A DNA stretch of 64,000 nucleotides from Pseudomonas graminis (GCF_002093745.1 NZ_MTSB01000012.1:1-64000); one strand, 5' to 3'. Shown: positions 1 to 9,370, numbered from the stretch's first letter. A program made the numbers and translations. The notes: a model not told the origin generated them from the sequence alone.

Positions 1-6
1 GGCTTT

Positions 7-30
7 TGTGGGAGCGAACTTGTTCGCGAA
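7..30. repeat. REP-like palindromic element
   Basis: The segment reads tgtgggagcgaac-tt-gttcgcgaa, with a perfect inverted repeat of gcgaac and gttcgc at 14-27. This matches the widespread Pseudomonas intergenic REP consensus (GTGGGAGCGA...TCGC). Only one copy is seen, at the window edge, so its orientation relative to a partner copy cannot be judged. Confidence 0.6.
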
Positions 31-86
31 GAGGGCGTGACAGTCGATGCATTTCCTGCCTCAGGATTAACGCTTTCGCCCACGTC

Positions 87-118
87 TTGGCACGATCCTT
101 GTCCTTGTTTGCTATCAT
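87..118 (+). promoter_or_regulatory. Candidate promoter of the VUT transporter (sigma-54-like or sigma-70-like)
   Basis: Positions 87-103 read TTGGCACGATCCTTGTC. This fits the sigma-54 pattern YTGGCACG-N4-TTGCW except that the -12 GC is GT. The same TTGGCA could be a sigma-70 -35 box, with TGCTAT 17 bp on or TATCAT (113-118) as the -10. The transporter start is 32 bp beyond. Which factor is used cannot be decided from the sequence. Confidence 0.4.
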
Positions 119-149
119 TGCCGCTCGCTTGCACAGGCCCAAACTCTCC

Positions 150-617
150 ATGCTTTTCCTGATCGCTTACATCGGCAGTGTCGTGCTGATCAACTTCGCC
201 TTTTCCAGCGCTCCGCATCTGGACATGATCTGGTCGGCCTGGGGCGGGCTGGTGTTTGTGCTGCGCGACATGGTGCAGGTTCGCTTCGGTCACGGTGCGA
301 TCATTGCCATGCTGGTGGCGCTGTCGCTGTCGTACGTGACCAGTGATCCCACGATTGCACTGGCCAGCGCCACCGCATTTGCCGTGTCCGAGTGCATTGA
401 CTGGCTGGTCTTCAGCATCACCAGGCTTCCGCTGCGTGATCGGTTGTGGATCAGCTCTGCGCTGAGCATTCCGCTGGACACCTTCATCTTTTTCGGCATG
501 ATCGATGCCCTGACCGCACCCGTGATACTGACCGCCCTGATCTCCAAGTTCGCTGGCGTGACAATGGTCTGGTTGATCATGGCCTGGCGAGCGCGCAACA
601 GCGCTTGCCCCGGTTGA
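150..617 (+). CDS. VUT-family (YhhQ/COG1738-like) integral membrane transporter
   Basis: A 155-residue, very hydrophobic protein with about five or six predicted membrane segments and the short polar turns typical of the VUT family (queuosine-precursor or vitamin uptake transporters, YhhQ type). The ATG at 150 was chosen because the protein is hydrophobic directly after it (MLFLIAYIGSVV), whereas an upstream in-frame start would add a 48-residue Arg- and Ser-rich tail unlike the family. The substrate is not evident: no queuosine gene is nearby, and the gene simply precedes purT on the same strand about 100 bp upstream. It is shorter than E. coli YhhQ (about 220 residues), so it may be a divergent branch. 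Family moderately sure; substrate unknown. Confidence 0.7.
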   Translation: MLFLIAYIGSVVLINFAFSSAPHLDMIWSAWGGLVFVLRDMVQVRFGHGAIIAMLVALSLSYVTSDPTIALASATAFAVSECIDWLVFSITRLPLRDRLWISSALSIPLDTFIFFGMIDALTAPVILTALISKFAGVTMVWLIMAWRARNSACPG

Positions 618-719
618 GCCCCATTTGTCCGGGCTTCGTGGTAAATTGCGCGCCTTTCTTCACTGCGGTTGCTCGCCTGAGGCGTGCAGCTCTCGATATC
701 TGCTTCACGAGGACCTGAG

Positions 720-1901
720 ATGACTCGAATCGGAACTCCACTGTCGCCCACCGCGACTCGCGTACTGTTCTGCGGCAGCGGCGAACTGGGCAAGGAAGTC
801 GTGATCGAACTGCAACGCCTCGGCGTTGAAGTGATTGCAGTTGACCGTTATGAAAACGCGCCAGCCATGCAGGTCGCTCATCGCAGCCATGTGATCAACA
901 TGCTCGACGGCGCGGCCTTGCGCGCTGTTATCGAGCTTGAAAAGCCGCATTTCATTGTTCCTGAAATCGAAGCGATTGCCACCGCCACACTGGTTGAGCT
1001 TGAAGCCGAAGGCTTCACGGTCATCCCGACTGCACGTGCCGCGCAATTGACCATGAACCGCGAAGGCATTCGTCGTCTGGCGGCGGAAGAACTGGAACTG
1101 CCGACCTCGCCGTACCATTTCGCCGACACCTTCGAGGCCTACAGCAAGGCGGTCGAAGACCTGGGTTTCCCGTGTGTGGTCAAGCCGGTCATGAGCTCGT
1201 CGGGCAAAGGGCAAAGCCTGCTGAAAAGCACCGATGATGTGCAGAAGGCCTGGGATTACGCACAGGAAGGCGGACGTGCCGGTAAAGGGCGCGTCATCGT
1301 GGAGGGCTTCATCGACTTCGATTACGAAATCACTCTGCTGACCGTGCGTCATGCCGGTGGCACCACGTTCTGTGCGCCGGTTGGCCATCGTCAGGAGAAG
1401 GGCGACTATCAGGAATCCTGGCAGCCACAGGTCATGAGCCCTGCGGCCCTGGCAGAGTCAGAGCGCGTGGCCAAGGCCGTGACCGAGGCATTGGGTGGTC
1501 GTGGCATGTTCGGCGTCGAACTGTTCATCAAAGGCGATCAAGTGTGGTTCAGCGAAGTCTCGCCGCGCCCGCACGACACCGGTCTGGTCACCCTGATTTC
1601 TCAGGACCTGTCCCAGTTTGCCTTGCACGCCCGGGCGATTCTGGGACTGCCGGTCCCGTTGATTCGCCAGTTCGGCCCGTCAGCCTCTGCGGTGATCCTG
1701 GTTGAAGGCCAGTCCACACAGACCGCTTTCGCCAACCTCGGCGCCGCACTGGCAGAGCCGGACACCGCACTGCGCCTGTTCGGCAAGCCGGAAGTCAACG
1801 GTCAGCGCCGCATGGGCGTTGCCCTGGCCCGCGACGAGTCCATCGACGCTGCGCGTGCCAAGGCAACCCGGGCCGCTCAAGCGGTCAACGTCGAGCTGTA
1901 G
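720..1901 (+). CDS. purT: Formate-dependent phosphoribosylglycinamide formyltransferase (PurT)
   Basis: A 393-residue cytosolic ATP-grasp enzyme that makes formyl-GAR from GAR, formate and ATP, the folate-independent third step of purine synthesis. The N-terminal nucleotide-binding fold ([14 protein letters not shown], about residues 11-24) is followed by the ATP-grasp domain with [14 protein letters not shown] near 155 and the metal-binding region [12 protein letters not shown] near 285. The length equals that of characterised PurT proteins. The ATG is preceded by GAGG about 7 bp upstream. An in-frame ATG 36 bp earlier adds non-homologous residues and was not used. A perfect hairpin follows the stop. 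Very secure. Confidence 0.97.
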   Translation: MTRIGTPLSPTATRVLFCGSGELGKEVVIELQRLGVEVIAVDRYENAPAMQVAHRSHVINMLDGAALRAVIELEKPHFIVPEIEAIATATLVELEAEGFTVIPTARAAQLTMNREGIRRLAAEELELPTSPYHFADTFEAYSKAVEDLGFPCVVKPVMSSSGKGQSLLKSTDDVQKAWDYAQEGGRAGKGRVIVEGFIDFDYEITLLTVRHAGGTTFCAPVGHRQEKGDYQESWQPQVMSPAALAESERVAKAVTEALGGRGMFGVELFIKGDQVWFSEVSPRPHDTGLVTLISQDLSQFALHARAILGLPVPLIRQFGPSASAVILVEGQSTQTAFANLGAALAEPDTALRLFGKPEVNGQRRMGVALARDESIDAARAKATRAAQAVNVEL

Positions 1902-1912
1902 GTTTGTAAGCG

Positions 1913-1954
1913 GCAAGCTGCAAGAAAGGACGCGCACGTCTTCTTGCAGCTTGC
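1913..1954. terminator. Bidirectional terminator / palindromic repeat between convergent genes
   Basis: Two perfect 14-base complementary arms (gcaagctgcaagaa and ttcttgcagcttgc) enclose a 14-base loop, between the convergent purT and MFS genes. The AA/TT at the arm ends gives short U-tracts in both directions. The gcaagctgcaag core resembles a family of dispersed P. syringae palindromes. Confidence 0.7.
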
Positions 1955-1957
1955 ACC

Positions 1958-3268
1958 TCAAAGCTCCCTGTCTTTCGTTTCCTTCAGGCTCAACACCGCC
2001 AGCACGCTGATCAGCGCGGCTGCAGACACATACCCGCCGACCCAGCTCAAACCGCCCATCGCCACCAGTTTCTGGGCGAAGAAGGGCGCCACCGACGCAC
2101 CCACGATTCCGCCCAGATTGTAGGCTGCCGAGGCGCCTGTGTAGCGAACCTGTGTCGGAAACAGCTCTGGCAGCAGGGCGCCCATCGGGGCAAAGGTAAT
2201 GCCCATCAGAAACAGCTCGATGCACAGGAACAACGCCACCGCCCAGGTGCTGCCGTGGGTCAGCAGGGGTTCCATCGTAAAGCCCGACAGAATCGCCAGA
2301 ACGCCACCGACTATCAGCACCGGCTTGCGCCCGAAGCGGTCGCTCGCCAGAGCTGCCAGCGGTGTCGCTGCCGCCATGAACAGCACCGCAAAGCACAGCA
2401 GGCCGAGGAACGTTTCGCGGGTATAGCCCAATGTGGAGACGCCATAGCTCAGCGAAAACACCGTCGAGATATAAAACAGCGCGTAGCAGACCACCATGGA
2501 TGCCGCACCCAGCAGCATGGGCCTCCAATGCTGACTGAAGGTTTCGACAATCGGCAGGCTGAAGCGTTGATGGTGTGCCATCGCCTTGGCGAAGACTGGC
2601 GTCTCTTCCAGTTTCAGGCGTACGTACAGCCCGACCATCACCAGCACGGCGCTGAGCAAAAACGGAATTCGCCAGCCCCAGGCGCGGAACTGCTCGTCAT
2701 CCAGCGTCATGGCCAAGGCCAGAAACAGGCCATTGGCCGCCAGAAAGCCGATCGATGGCCCCAGTTGCGGAAACATGCCAAACCAGGCTCGCTTGCCTTT
2801 AGGAGCGTTTTCGGTCGCCAGCAAAGCCGCGCCGCCCCATTCCCCGCCCAAGCCCAGCCCCTGACCGAAACGCAGTACGCACAGCAGAATCGGTGCCCAT
2901 GCTCCGATAGTGGCATAGCCAGGCAAGACGCCGATCAGTGTGGTGCAGACCCCCATCAGCAACAGCGATGCCACCAGTGTCGATTTGCGCCCGACCCGGT
3001 CACCGAAGTGGCCGAACAGCGCAGAACCCAGAGGGCGTGCAAGAAAGGCGATGCCGAAGGTCAGAAATGACGACAGCATTTGTGCGGTGCCTGACGTCTG
3101 CGGGAAAAACACCGGACCAATGACCAGTGCGGCAGCGGTGGCGTACACGTAAAAGTCGTAGAACTCGATGGCGGTGCCGATGAAGCTGGCAGTGGCTACG
3201 CGGCTTGTGGAGTTGGCCGGTGTGGCGGGCACGTCATTATCTTCGCGAGCGAGCGGAGTACTGGTCAT
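1958..3268 (-). CDS. MFS transporter of the metabolite:H+ symporter (MHS) family
   Basis: A 436-residue inner-membrane transporter with twelve predicted helices. It opens with TASFIGTAIEFYDFYVYATA, the hallmark first helix of MHS transporters such as ShiA and ProP. The loop 2-3 signature appears as GHFGDRVGRKSTL near residue 88 and its second-half copy as ASDRFGRKPVL near 310; RFGQGLGLGGEWGGA sits in helix 4. A charged N-terminal tail of about 25 residues precedes helix 1. These proteins import organic acids, betaines or shikimate with protons; the substrate here cannot be read from the sequence. AGGGA lies about 6 bp before the ATG. Family secure, substrate open. Confidence 0.9.
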   Translation of the reverse strand: MTSTPLAREDNDVPATPANSTSRVATASFIGTAIEFYDFYVYATAAALVIGPVFFPQTSGTAQMLSSFLTFGIAFLARPLGSALFGHFGDRVGRKSTLVASLLLMGVCTTLIGVLPGYATIGAWAPILLCVLRFGQGLGLGGEWGGAALLATENAPKGKRAWFGMFPQLGPSIGFLAANGLFLALAMTLDDEQFRAWGWRIPFLLSAVLVMVGLYVRLKLEETPVFAKAMAHHQRFSLPIVETFSQHWRPMLLGAASMVVCYALFYISTVFSLSYGVSTLGYTRETFLGLLCFAVLFMAAATPLAALASDRFGRKPVLIVGGVLAILSGFTMEPLLTHGSTWAVALFLCIELFLMGITFAPMGALLPELFPTQVRYTGASAAYNLGGIVGASVAPFFAQKLVAMGGLSWVGGYVSAAALISVLAVLSLKETKDREL

Positions 3269-3401
3269 GCGGATTCCCTGACAGTCATCTCGCCGGTCGG
3301 CCTGCGCCGTGGCCCGGCAAGCGTTGATTATTGTGATTGTGGGTGCAGCGCTGAGCAGAGTAACGCGAATGCGGCGAGAGGCAACGGTGGCGCGATGGAA
3401 T

Positions 3402-4649
3402 CTATTTGAACGTGCCCACCAGCGTGTTGTGCCACATGGCCACGCGAGTCACGCGGTTATCCTCGGTCTCGAGTATTTCCAGGCGGTAAGGCCCGATCTT
3501 CAGGCACACCGGAGCTTGCGGAATGGTTTCCAGCGCTTCGGTGACCAGCCCGTTGAGGGTTTTCGGGCCATCGGACGGCAGGTGCCAGCCAAGGCTTTTG
3601 TTCAGTTCACGAATAGAAGCTGCGCCTTCGACTTCAAGGCGTCCGTCTTCCTGGCGCTTGATGTGAGGGTTGTCCAGCCTTTGCTCGCTTTCGAACTCGC
3701 CGACAATTTCTTCCAGAATGTCTTCAAGGGTCACGATGCCCAGCACTTCGCCGTACTCATCGACCACCACACCCAAGCGACGCTGCTGCTTGTGAAAATT
3801 CAGCAGCTGCAATTGCAGCGGTGTACTTTCGGGTACGAAATAGGGTTCGTAGCAGACCGCCAGCAACTGCTCTTTGGTCAGCGTACTCTTGGGCAGAAGA
3901 TGGCTGATATCGCGGGTGTTGATGACGCCTTGTACCTGATTGATGTCGTTGTGGTAGACCGGCAGGCGCGTGTGGCGGGAAATGATCAGGCGTTCGATGA
4001 TCAGTTCGAGCGGGTCATCCAGATTGACACCGTCTACTTCATTGCGGGGTATCAGAATGTCATTGACGGTGATGCTGTCCAGCGCGCGGATGCCTGAGAG
4101 CACGTTGATGCGCGGGTTATGCTCCTGAACCACAACGTGTTGAACGGCTTTGTGCGAATCGTCATCGAAGGCCTGATGCTCAGGTTGCGCATGGCGTGAC
4201 GTCACCGGGCGCAGGAGGGTCTTGGCAAGCACATTGAACACGTACGCCAGCGGCCAGACGATCTTCATCGGAATTCGCAGGACGCCATTACCCAGCAGCA
4301 ATGTCGAAACCGGATGGCGGTTTGCAAGGCGACGCGGCATGTATTCGGCGAAGACCAGCATGATACTGAACGTGCCCAGCCACGCTACGGTCGGCCCGTT
4401 ATAGAACCAATAGCCGGCAGCGATCAGCGTGGCAATGACGGTCACCAGCACCTTGATCATGGTGTTGCACAGAATCAGGCTGTTCAGGTTGAACGCAAGG
4501 TCGGGAAGCTTCGCGGCTTCATCTTTGCGGCTGGCGGCGCGCAATGTCTTGAGCTGATGGTGCGCGGCTTCGACTGCAGTCAGCAGGGCGGCCCAGAGAG
4601 TCAGCAGGGCGAGTACGCCGAGCAGGGGGCCGAGCGGCAAATTATCCAT
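3402..4649 (-). CDS. HlyC/CorC-family CNNM membrane protein with CBS pair
   Basis: A 415-residue protein. It has an N-terminal CNNM (DUF21) region with about four membrane segments (residues 1-150), two CBS domains (about 185-310; ILIPRNEVDGVNLDD opens the first and GVVVDEYGEVLGIVTLEDILEEIVGE closes the second) and a C-terminal CorC_HlyC domain (about 325-405). CNNM/CorB relatives act in Mg2+ or Co2+ export and resistance, but transport has not been shown for this one. It starts about 12 bp after the stop of the CcsA-like gene, so the two are almost certainly co-transcribed. The order ffh / CcsA-like / CorB-like is conserved across Pseudomonas. Confidence 0.9.
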   Translation of the reverse strand: MDNLPLGPLLGVLALLTLWAALLTAVEAAHHQLKTLRAASRKDEAAKLPDLAFNLNSLILCNTMIKVLVTVIATLIAAGYWFYNGPTVAWLGTFSIMLVFAEYMPRRLANRHPVSTLLLGNGVLRIPMKIVWPLAYVFNVLAKTLLRPVTSRHAQPEHQAFDDDSHKAVQHVVVQEHNPRINVLSGIRALDSITVNDILIPRNEVDGVNLDDPLELIIERLIISRHTRLPVYHNDINQVQGVINTRDISHLLPKSTLTKEQLLAVCYEPYFVPESTPLQLQLLNFHKQQRRLGVVVDEYGEVLGIVTLEDILEEIVGEFESEQRLDNPHIKRQEDGRLEVEGAASIRELNKSLGWHLPSDGPKTLNGLVTEALETIPQAPVCLKIGPYRLEILETEDNRVTRVAMWHNTLVGTFK

Positions 4650-4661
4650 GATCAGAGGCCA

Positions 4662-5474
4662 TCAGATGTGCAGAATGAATTCGCGTACCAGCTTGCTGCC
4701 GAAATAGGCCAGCATCAGCAGGCAGAAACCGCCCAGTGTCCAGCGGATGGCCTTGTGTCCGCGCCATCCAAGACGATTACGCCCCCACAACAGCACGCTG
4801 AACACCACCCAGGCCAGGCAGGCCAGCAGGGTTTTATGCACCAGATGCTGCGCGAACAGGTTCTCGACGAACAGCCATCCGGAAAGCAGCGACAGCGAGA
4901 GCAGTATCCAGCCGGCCCAGAGAAAGCCGAACAGCAGGCTTTCCATGGTTTGCAGCGGCGGAAAGTTTCTGATCAGCCCGGTCGGGTGCTTGTGCTTGAG
5001 CTGATGGTCTTGCAGCAGCACCAGCAACGCCTGAAAGACCGCAATGGTGAACATCCCGTAGGCCAGAAGAGACAGCAGAATGTGGCTGAGGATGCCGGGC
5101 TCTTCCATGATTGGTTGCACGGTGCCGCTGGGCGCGAATTGCGCCAGCAGGACGGTGATCATCCCAAGAGGAAACAGCAGCACCAGCAGGTTTTCCACCG
5201 GTATGCGTGACGTGGCGATCAGCGTGACGGCGATCACCGACGCGGCGATTAGGCTGGCCGAGTTGAAAAAGTCCAGGCCAAGGCCGACGGAGTGCGTCAG
5301 CTGGGAAAACAGAGCGAAGGCGTGCGCGATCACGGCAAGCGTGCCGAGCAGGCACAGCAGCCGTTTGTCGGGCCTGGCGGTCTGGCTCAGGCGCACGCCC
5401 TGATAGGCGGTCGCGGCGGCATAAAGAGCGGCGGCGGCGAGGCTGGGAAGCAGGCTGGGTGGCAAAGGGGACAT
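4662..5474 (-). CDS. CcsA-like cytochrome c assembly / YpjD-type inner-membrane protein
   Basis: A 270-residue protein with about eight predicted membrane helices. The family pattern includes FQALLVLLQDHQLKHK and, near the C-terminus, KTLLACLAWVVFSVLLWG. This is the CcsA/CcmC-like family (YpjD type), named for heme handling, but the real role of the Pseudomonas protein next to ffh is unknown. The inner ATG was chosen because AGGA lies just upstream and hydrophobic sequence starts soon after; an in-frame ATG 42 bp earlier has no ribosome site. It is divergent from ffh and heads the minus-strand unit that includes the CorC-like gene. I do not see the tryptophan-rich WWD motif of true CcsA/CcmC. 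Confidence 0.8.
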   Translation of the reverse strand: MSPLPPSLLPSLAAAALYAAATAYQGVRLSQTARPDKRLLCLLGTLAVIAHAFALFSQLTHSVGLGLDFFNSASLIAASVIAVTLIATSRIPVENLLVLLFPLGMITVLLAQFAPSGTVQPIMEEPGILSHILLSLLAYGMFTIAVFQALLVLLQDHQLKHKHPTGLIRNFPPLQTMESLLFGFLWAGWILLSLSLLSGWLFVENLFAQHLVHKTLLACLAWVVFSVLLWGRNRLGWRGHKAIRWTLGGFCLLMLAYFGSKLVREFILHI

Positions 5475-5582
5475 AGATCCTGATGGACGGGCCTGGAAAG
5501 GCGCTGAGTTTGGCATATAACCGGCAAATCACGAAAGACCACAGAAGCAGTCTGCGTGGTGTCCGTGCGACGGAGTCTTCGC

Positions 5583-5588
5583 TATAAT
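5583..5588 (+). promoter_or_regulatory. Perfect -10 box upstream of ffh
   Basis: TATAAT lies about 100 bp before the ffh start, in the divergent spacer with the CcsA-like gene. No good -35 match lies 16-18 bp upstream, so the promoter may rely on an activator or simply have a weak -35. Confidence 0.5.
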
Positions 5589-5687
5589 CCGCGACCTGCT
5601 CACGCCGCAGGCTCGCCGAGCGCCATTTCTGCATTACGGGCCGGGCCGCATCAACCGGGGTTCGACGAGAGCCTGAAAGGATCGCGC

Positions 5688-7064
5688 ATGTTTGAAAATC
5701 TGACTGACCGCCTCTCGCAGACGCTGCGCCATGTAACTGGCAAGGCCAAGCTGAACGAGGACAATATCAAAGATACCTTGCGCGAAGTGCGTATGGCGTT
5801 GCTTGAAGCCGACGTCGCCTTGCCGGTGGTCAAAGACTTCGTCAACAGTGTCAAGGAACGCGCCGTCGGCACCGAAGTGTCGCGCAGCCTGACGCCGGGC
5901 CAGGCGTTCGTGAAGATCGTCCAGGCCGAGCTCGAAAGCCTGATGGGCGCTGCCAACGAAGACCTGGTGCTCAATGTCACGCCGCCTGCCGTGATCCTGA
6001 TGGCGGGTCTGCAAGGTGCGGGCAAGACCACCACGGCCGGCAAGCTGGCGCGCTTCCTTAAAGAGCGCAAGAAGAAAACCGTCATGGTGGTGTCGGTCGA
6101 CGTTTACCGTCCTGCCGCCATCAAGCAGCTTGAAACCCTGGCCAACGACATCGGTGTCACCTTCTTTGCCTCCGACATCAGCCAGAAGCCTGTCGAGATC
6201 GCCCAGGCTGCCATAAAAGAAGCGAAGCTCAAGTTCATCGACGTGGTCATCGTCGATACCGCCGGTCGCTTGCACATCGATGTCGAGATGATGGGCGAGA
6301 TTCAGGCGCTGCACGCGGCGGTCAAACCGGCCGAGACGCTGTTCGTGGTCGATGCCATGACTGGTCAGGATGCGGCCAACACGGCCAAGGCCTTCGGCGA
6401 CGCACTGCCGCTGACCGGCGTGATCCTCACCAAGGTCGACGGTGATGCCCGTGGCGGTGCGGCACTGTCGGTGCGCGCCATTACCGGCAAGCCGATCAAG
6501 TTCATCGGCATGGGTGAGAAGAGCGAGGCGCTGGAGCCGTTTCACCCGGACCGTATCGCTTCGCGGATTCTCGGCATGGGCGACGTGCTCAGCCTGATCG
6601 AGCAGGCCGAACAGACCCTCGACAAGGACAAGGCCGACAAACTTGCCAAGAAACTCAAGAAGGGCAAGGGCTTCGACCTCGAAGACTTCCGCGATCAACT
6701 GCAGCAAATGAAGAACATGGGCGGCCTTGGCGGCCTCATGGACAAGCTGCCAAGCATCGGTGGCGTCAATCTGTCGCAGATGGGCAATGCCCAGGGCGCG
6801 GCAGAGAAGCAGTTCAAGCAGATGGAAGCCATCATCAACTCGATGACGCCGGCCGAGCGCCGTGACCCCGAGCTGATCAGCGGCTCGCGCAAGCGCCGGA
6901 TCGCAATGGGTTCCGGGACTCAGGTTCAGGACATCGGGCGTCTGATCAAGCAGCACAAACAGATGCAGAAGATGATGAAGAAATTCTCCGCCAAGGGCGG
7001 AATGGCAAAAATGATGCGCGGCATGGGCGGAATGCTGCCCGGCGGCGGCATGCCGAAAATGTAA
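5688..7064 (+). CDS. ffh: Signal recognition particle GTPase Ffh
   Basis: A 458-residue SRP54 homologue that binds 4.5S RNA and signal sequences and delivers nascent inner-membrane proteins to FtsY. The N domain (about 1-90) is followed by the GTPase domain: GLQGAGKTTTAGKLARFL near 107 (P-loop), the insertion-box region YRPAAIKQL, DTAGRLH near 190, and TKVDGDARGGAAL near 250. A Met-rich M domain (about 300-458) ends in repeated GGM units. The start was chosen by AAAGG upstream and the family N-terminus MFENLTDRLSQTL; a longer in-frame start adds unrelated residues. Very secure. Confidence 0.98.
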   Translation: MFENLTDRLSQTLRHVTGKAKLNEDNIKDTLREVRMALLEADVALPVVKDFVNSVKERAVGTEVSRSLTPGQAFVKIVQAELESLMGAANEDLVLNVTPPAVILMAGLQGAGKTTTAGKLARFLKERKKKTVMVVSVDVYRPAAIKQLETLANDIGVTFFASDISQKPVEIAQAAIKEAKLKFIDVVIVDTAGRLHIDVEMMGEIQALHAAVKPAETLFVVDAMTGQDAANTAKAFGDALPLTGVILTKVDGDARGGAALSVRAITGKPIKFIGMGEKSEALEPFHPDRIASRILGMGDVLSLIEQAEQTLDKDKADKLAKKLKKGKGFDLEDFRDQLQQMKNMGGLGGLMDKLPSIGGVNLSQMGNAQGAAEKQFKQMEAIINSMTPAERRDPELISGSRKRRIAMGSGTQVQDIGRLIKQHKQMQKMMKKFSAKGGMAKMMRGMGGMLPGGGMPKM

Positions 7065-7070
7065 TTGTGT

Positions 7071-7094
7071 CGCGTGCAAGAGGTTTTGCACGCG
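7071..7094 (+). terminator. Hairpin after ffh
   Basis: cgcgtgcaa and ttgcacgcg form a perfect 9-bp stem with a 6-base loop a few bases after the ffh stop. A second stem, agcccg/cgggct at 7121-7139, follows and runs into ttatac. Neither has a long T-run, so termination may be partial or factor-dependent. Confidence 0.5.
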
Positions 7095-7211
7095 TCCCAT
7101 CCGGGGGGAGACTCCCGGCCAGCCCGTGTCATGCGGGCTTATACCCGCTGTCGTGATGACAGCTTCTTGGCAAATCTGGAAGGCATGCCGATAGGCGCCG
7201 GAAAAAGACAT

Positions 7212-7239
7212 TTGCAAAAGTCCGGATATTCCTTAGAAT
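7212..7239 (+). promoter_or_regulatory. Sigma-70 promoter of the rpsP operon
   Basis: TTGCAA and TAGAAT are separated by 16 bp and lie about 75 bp before the rpsP start, after the hairpins that end ffh. This is the best sigma-70 match in the spacer and suits a strongly expressed ribosomal operon. Confidence 0.65.
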
Positions 7240-7311
7240 ATGCGGCCTTTCGGGCACCTATGCCCGCTGTGCATCTTAGATTTGCAGCACCGACTACAGG
7301 AACGATGTTCA

Positions 7312-7569
7312 ATGCTAACCATCCGTCTTGCCCTTGGCGGCTCCAAAAAGCGCCCGTTTTACCACTTGACCGTAACCGACAGCCGTAATGCTCGTGACGG
7401 TTCCCACAAGGAACAGATCGGTTTCTTCAACCCGGTTGCCCGTGGTCAGGAAATCCGTTTGTCCGTTAACGAAGAACGCGTCAACTACTGGTTGAGCGTG
7501 GGCGCACAAACTTCCGAGCGCGTTGCCCAGTTGCTCAAAGAGCACAACAAGACCAAGGCCGCGGCCTGA
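7312..7569 (+). CDS. rpsP: 30S ribosomal protein S16
   Basis: An 85-residue S16 protein of the small subunit body, needed for 30S assembly. It opens with [21 protein letters not shown] and contains the conserved [14 protein letters not shown] segment. AGGAA lies about 10 bp before the ATG. First gene of the rpsP-rimM-trmD-rplS operon; the next gene follows after 5 bp. The upstream in-frame extension lacks homology and was dropped. Confidence 0.97.
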   Translation: MLTIRLALGGSKKRPFYHLTVTDSRNARDGSHKEQIGFFNPVARGQEIRLSVNEERVNYWLSVGAQTSERVAQLLKEHNKTKAAA

Positions 7570-7574
7570 GTCTT

Positions 7575-8114
7575 ATGAACGCGACGCCTGCATCTGCCGA
7601 CGATCTGATCGTCATTGGCAAGATTTACTCGGTTCATGGCGTTCGCGGCGAAGTGAAGGTTTATTCCTTTACTGATCCGATTGGAAACCTGTTGGACTAC
7701 AAAACCTTGACGCTTCGGCGCGAAGGCAGCGTTGAGAAACAGGTGGAGCTGGTCAGTGGACGCTTGCAGAGCAAGTTTCTGGTCGTAAAGCTCAAGGGTC
7801 TCGATGATCGTGAGGAAGCCCGTCTTCTCTCAGGTTACGAAATCTGCGTGCCGCGCAACCTGTTCCCTGATCTGGACGATGGCGAGTACTACTGGTACCA
7901 GCTTGAAGGCCTCAAGGTCATCGACCAACTCGGGCAACTGCTCGGGAAAATCGATCACCTGCTCGAAACCGGTTCAAACGATGTAATGGTTGTAAAGCCC
8001 TGCGCGGGCAGCCTTGATGATCGTGAACGCCTGTTGCCCTATACGGAGCAATGCGTGTTGGCAGTCGACATGGCCGCTGGCGAGATGAAGGTGGAATGGG
8101 ACGCGGACTTCTGA
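7575..8114 (+). CDS. rimM: 16S rRNA processing protein RimM
   Basis: A 179-residue 30S maturation factor that binds S19 and helps 16S 3'-domain assembly. It has an N-terminal beta-barrel domain ([20 protein letters not shown], about residues 13-32) and a C-terminal PRC-barrel domain starting at [13 protein letters not shown] near 98. It is 5 bp downstream of rpsP and 5 bp upstream of trmD, as in other gammaproteobacteria, so the genes are probably translationally coupled. Confidence 0.97.
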
Positions 8115-8119
8115 ATGTC

Positions 8120-8872
8120 ATGGCCAGCCTGCGCATAGAAGTCATCAGTCTGTTTCCCGAGATGTTTTCCGCCATCAGCGAATACGGCATTACCAGCCGT
8201 GCGGTGAAACAAGGGCTGTTGCAGCTCACTTGTTGGAATCCGCGGGATTACACCACTGATCGCCATCACACTGTGGATGATCGCCCATTTGGCGGTGGTC
8301 CGGGCATGGTGATGAAGATCAAGCCCCTTGAAGATGCCTTGGTTCAGGCCAGGCAAGCGGCAGGGGATGCGGCGAAGGTGATTTACCTGTCGCCACAAGG
8401 CCGCCAACTGAATCAGTCTGCGGTACGCGAACTGGCGCAGGAGGAAGCGATTATCCTCATCGCCGGTCGTTATGAAGGCATTGACGAGCGTTTTATTGAT
8501 GCTCATGTCGATGAAGAGTGGTCGATTGGTGACTATGTTCTTTCCGGTGGCGAGCTGCCGGCGATGGTCCTGATTGACGCGGTTACGCGGCTGCTGCCTG
8601 GAGCTTTAGGGCATGTGGACTCCGCGGAGGAAGATTCCTTCACGGACGGTCTGCTGGATTGCCCGCACTACACCCGACCTGAGGTGTATGCGGATCAGCG
8701 TGTTCCCGACGTGTTGCTAAGTGGCAATCACGCGCACATCCGGCGTTGGCGTTTACAGCAGTCCCTTGGGCGGACCTATGAACGACGCGCTGATCTTCTG
8801 GAAAGCCGCTCGCTTTCTGGAGAAGAGAAGAAGCTGCTGGCGGAATACATCCGCGAGCGGGACGATAGTTAA
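8120..8872 (+). CDS. trmD: tRNA (guanine-N1-)-methyltransferase TrmD
   Basis: A 250-residue SPOUT-class enzyme that methylates G37 of tRNAs reading CUN, CCN and CGG codons, preventing +1 frameshifts. The AdoMet knot is visible as [14 protein letters not shown] (about residues 115-128) and [15 protein letters not shown] (about 138-152); [14 protein letters not shown] near 55 is the substrate loop. The ATG at 8120 gives the family N-terminus. Another in-frame ATG 24 bp upstream sits behind an AGGTGG motif and would overlap rimM, so a slightly longer form is possible. Confidence 0.97.
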
Positions 8873-8916
8873 CGTATCGATGGTCGATCCAGACGGATTA
8901 CCTTAGGAGCACCAGC

Positions 8917-9267
8917 ATGACTAACAAAATCATTCTTGCCCTCGAAGCAGAGCAGATGACCAAAGAGATCCCTACCTTTGCACCGGGCGACACCATTGTC
9001 GTTCAGGTTAAAGTGAAGGAAGGCGACCGCGCTCGTCTGCAAGCATTCGAAGGCGTTGTCATTGCCAAGCGTAACCGTGGCGTGAACAGTGCTTTCACTG
9101 TTCGTAAAATCTCCAACGGTGTTGGCGTTGAGCGTACTTTCCAGACTTACAGCCCGCAAATCGACAGCATGGCTGTGAAACGTCGCGGTGACGTTCGCAA
9201 GGCCAAACTGTACTACCTGCGTGACCTGTCCGGTAAAGCAGCGCGCATCAAGGAAAAACTGTCCTGA
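8917..9267 (+). CDS. rplS: 50S ribosomal protein L19
   Basis: A 116-residue L19 protein at the 30S-50S interface. Characteristic segments are [37 protein letters not shown] and the C-terminal [24 protein letters not shown] lies about 9 bp before the ATG. Last gene of the rpsP operon, closed by a strong terminator. Confidence 0.98.
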   Translation: MTNKIILALEAEQMTKEIPTFAPGDTIVVQVKVKEGDRARLQAFEGVVIAKRNRGVNSAFTVRKISNGVGVERTFQTYSPQIDSMAVKRRGDVRKAKLYYLRDLSGKAARIKEKLS

Positions 9268-9285
9268 TACAGTTTTTCGATGCAT

Positions 9286-9314
9286 AAAAAAGGCAGCCTC
9301 AGGGCTGCCTTTTT
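9286..9314 (+). terminator. Intrinsic terminator of the rpsP operon
   Basis: ggcagcc and ggctgcc form a 7-bp stem with a TCAG loop, flanked by six A on the left and five T on the right, so the stem can extend through A-T pairs. A textbook rho-independent terminator just after rplS. Confidence 0.9.
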
Positions 9315-9370
9315 GCTGTCTGTTGTTTGATGATTTGCCTCCGGCATCTCCACATAGGGTTTGAGTAAAA

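Noticed and set aside
7121..7139. Riboswitch in the ffh-rpsP spacer
   Set aside because: The structure is explained by short terminator-like hairpins; no known riboswitch core was recognised.
5634..7217. A 527-codon minus-strand frame opposite ffh
   Set aside because: A GC-bias shadow of an essential gene.
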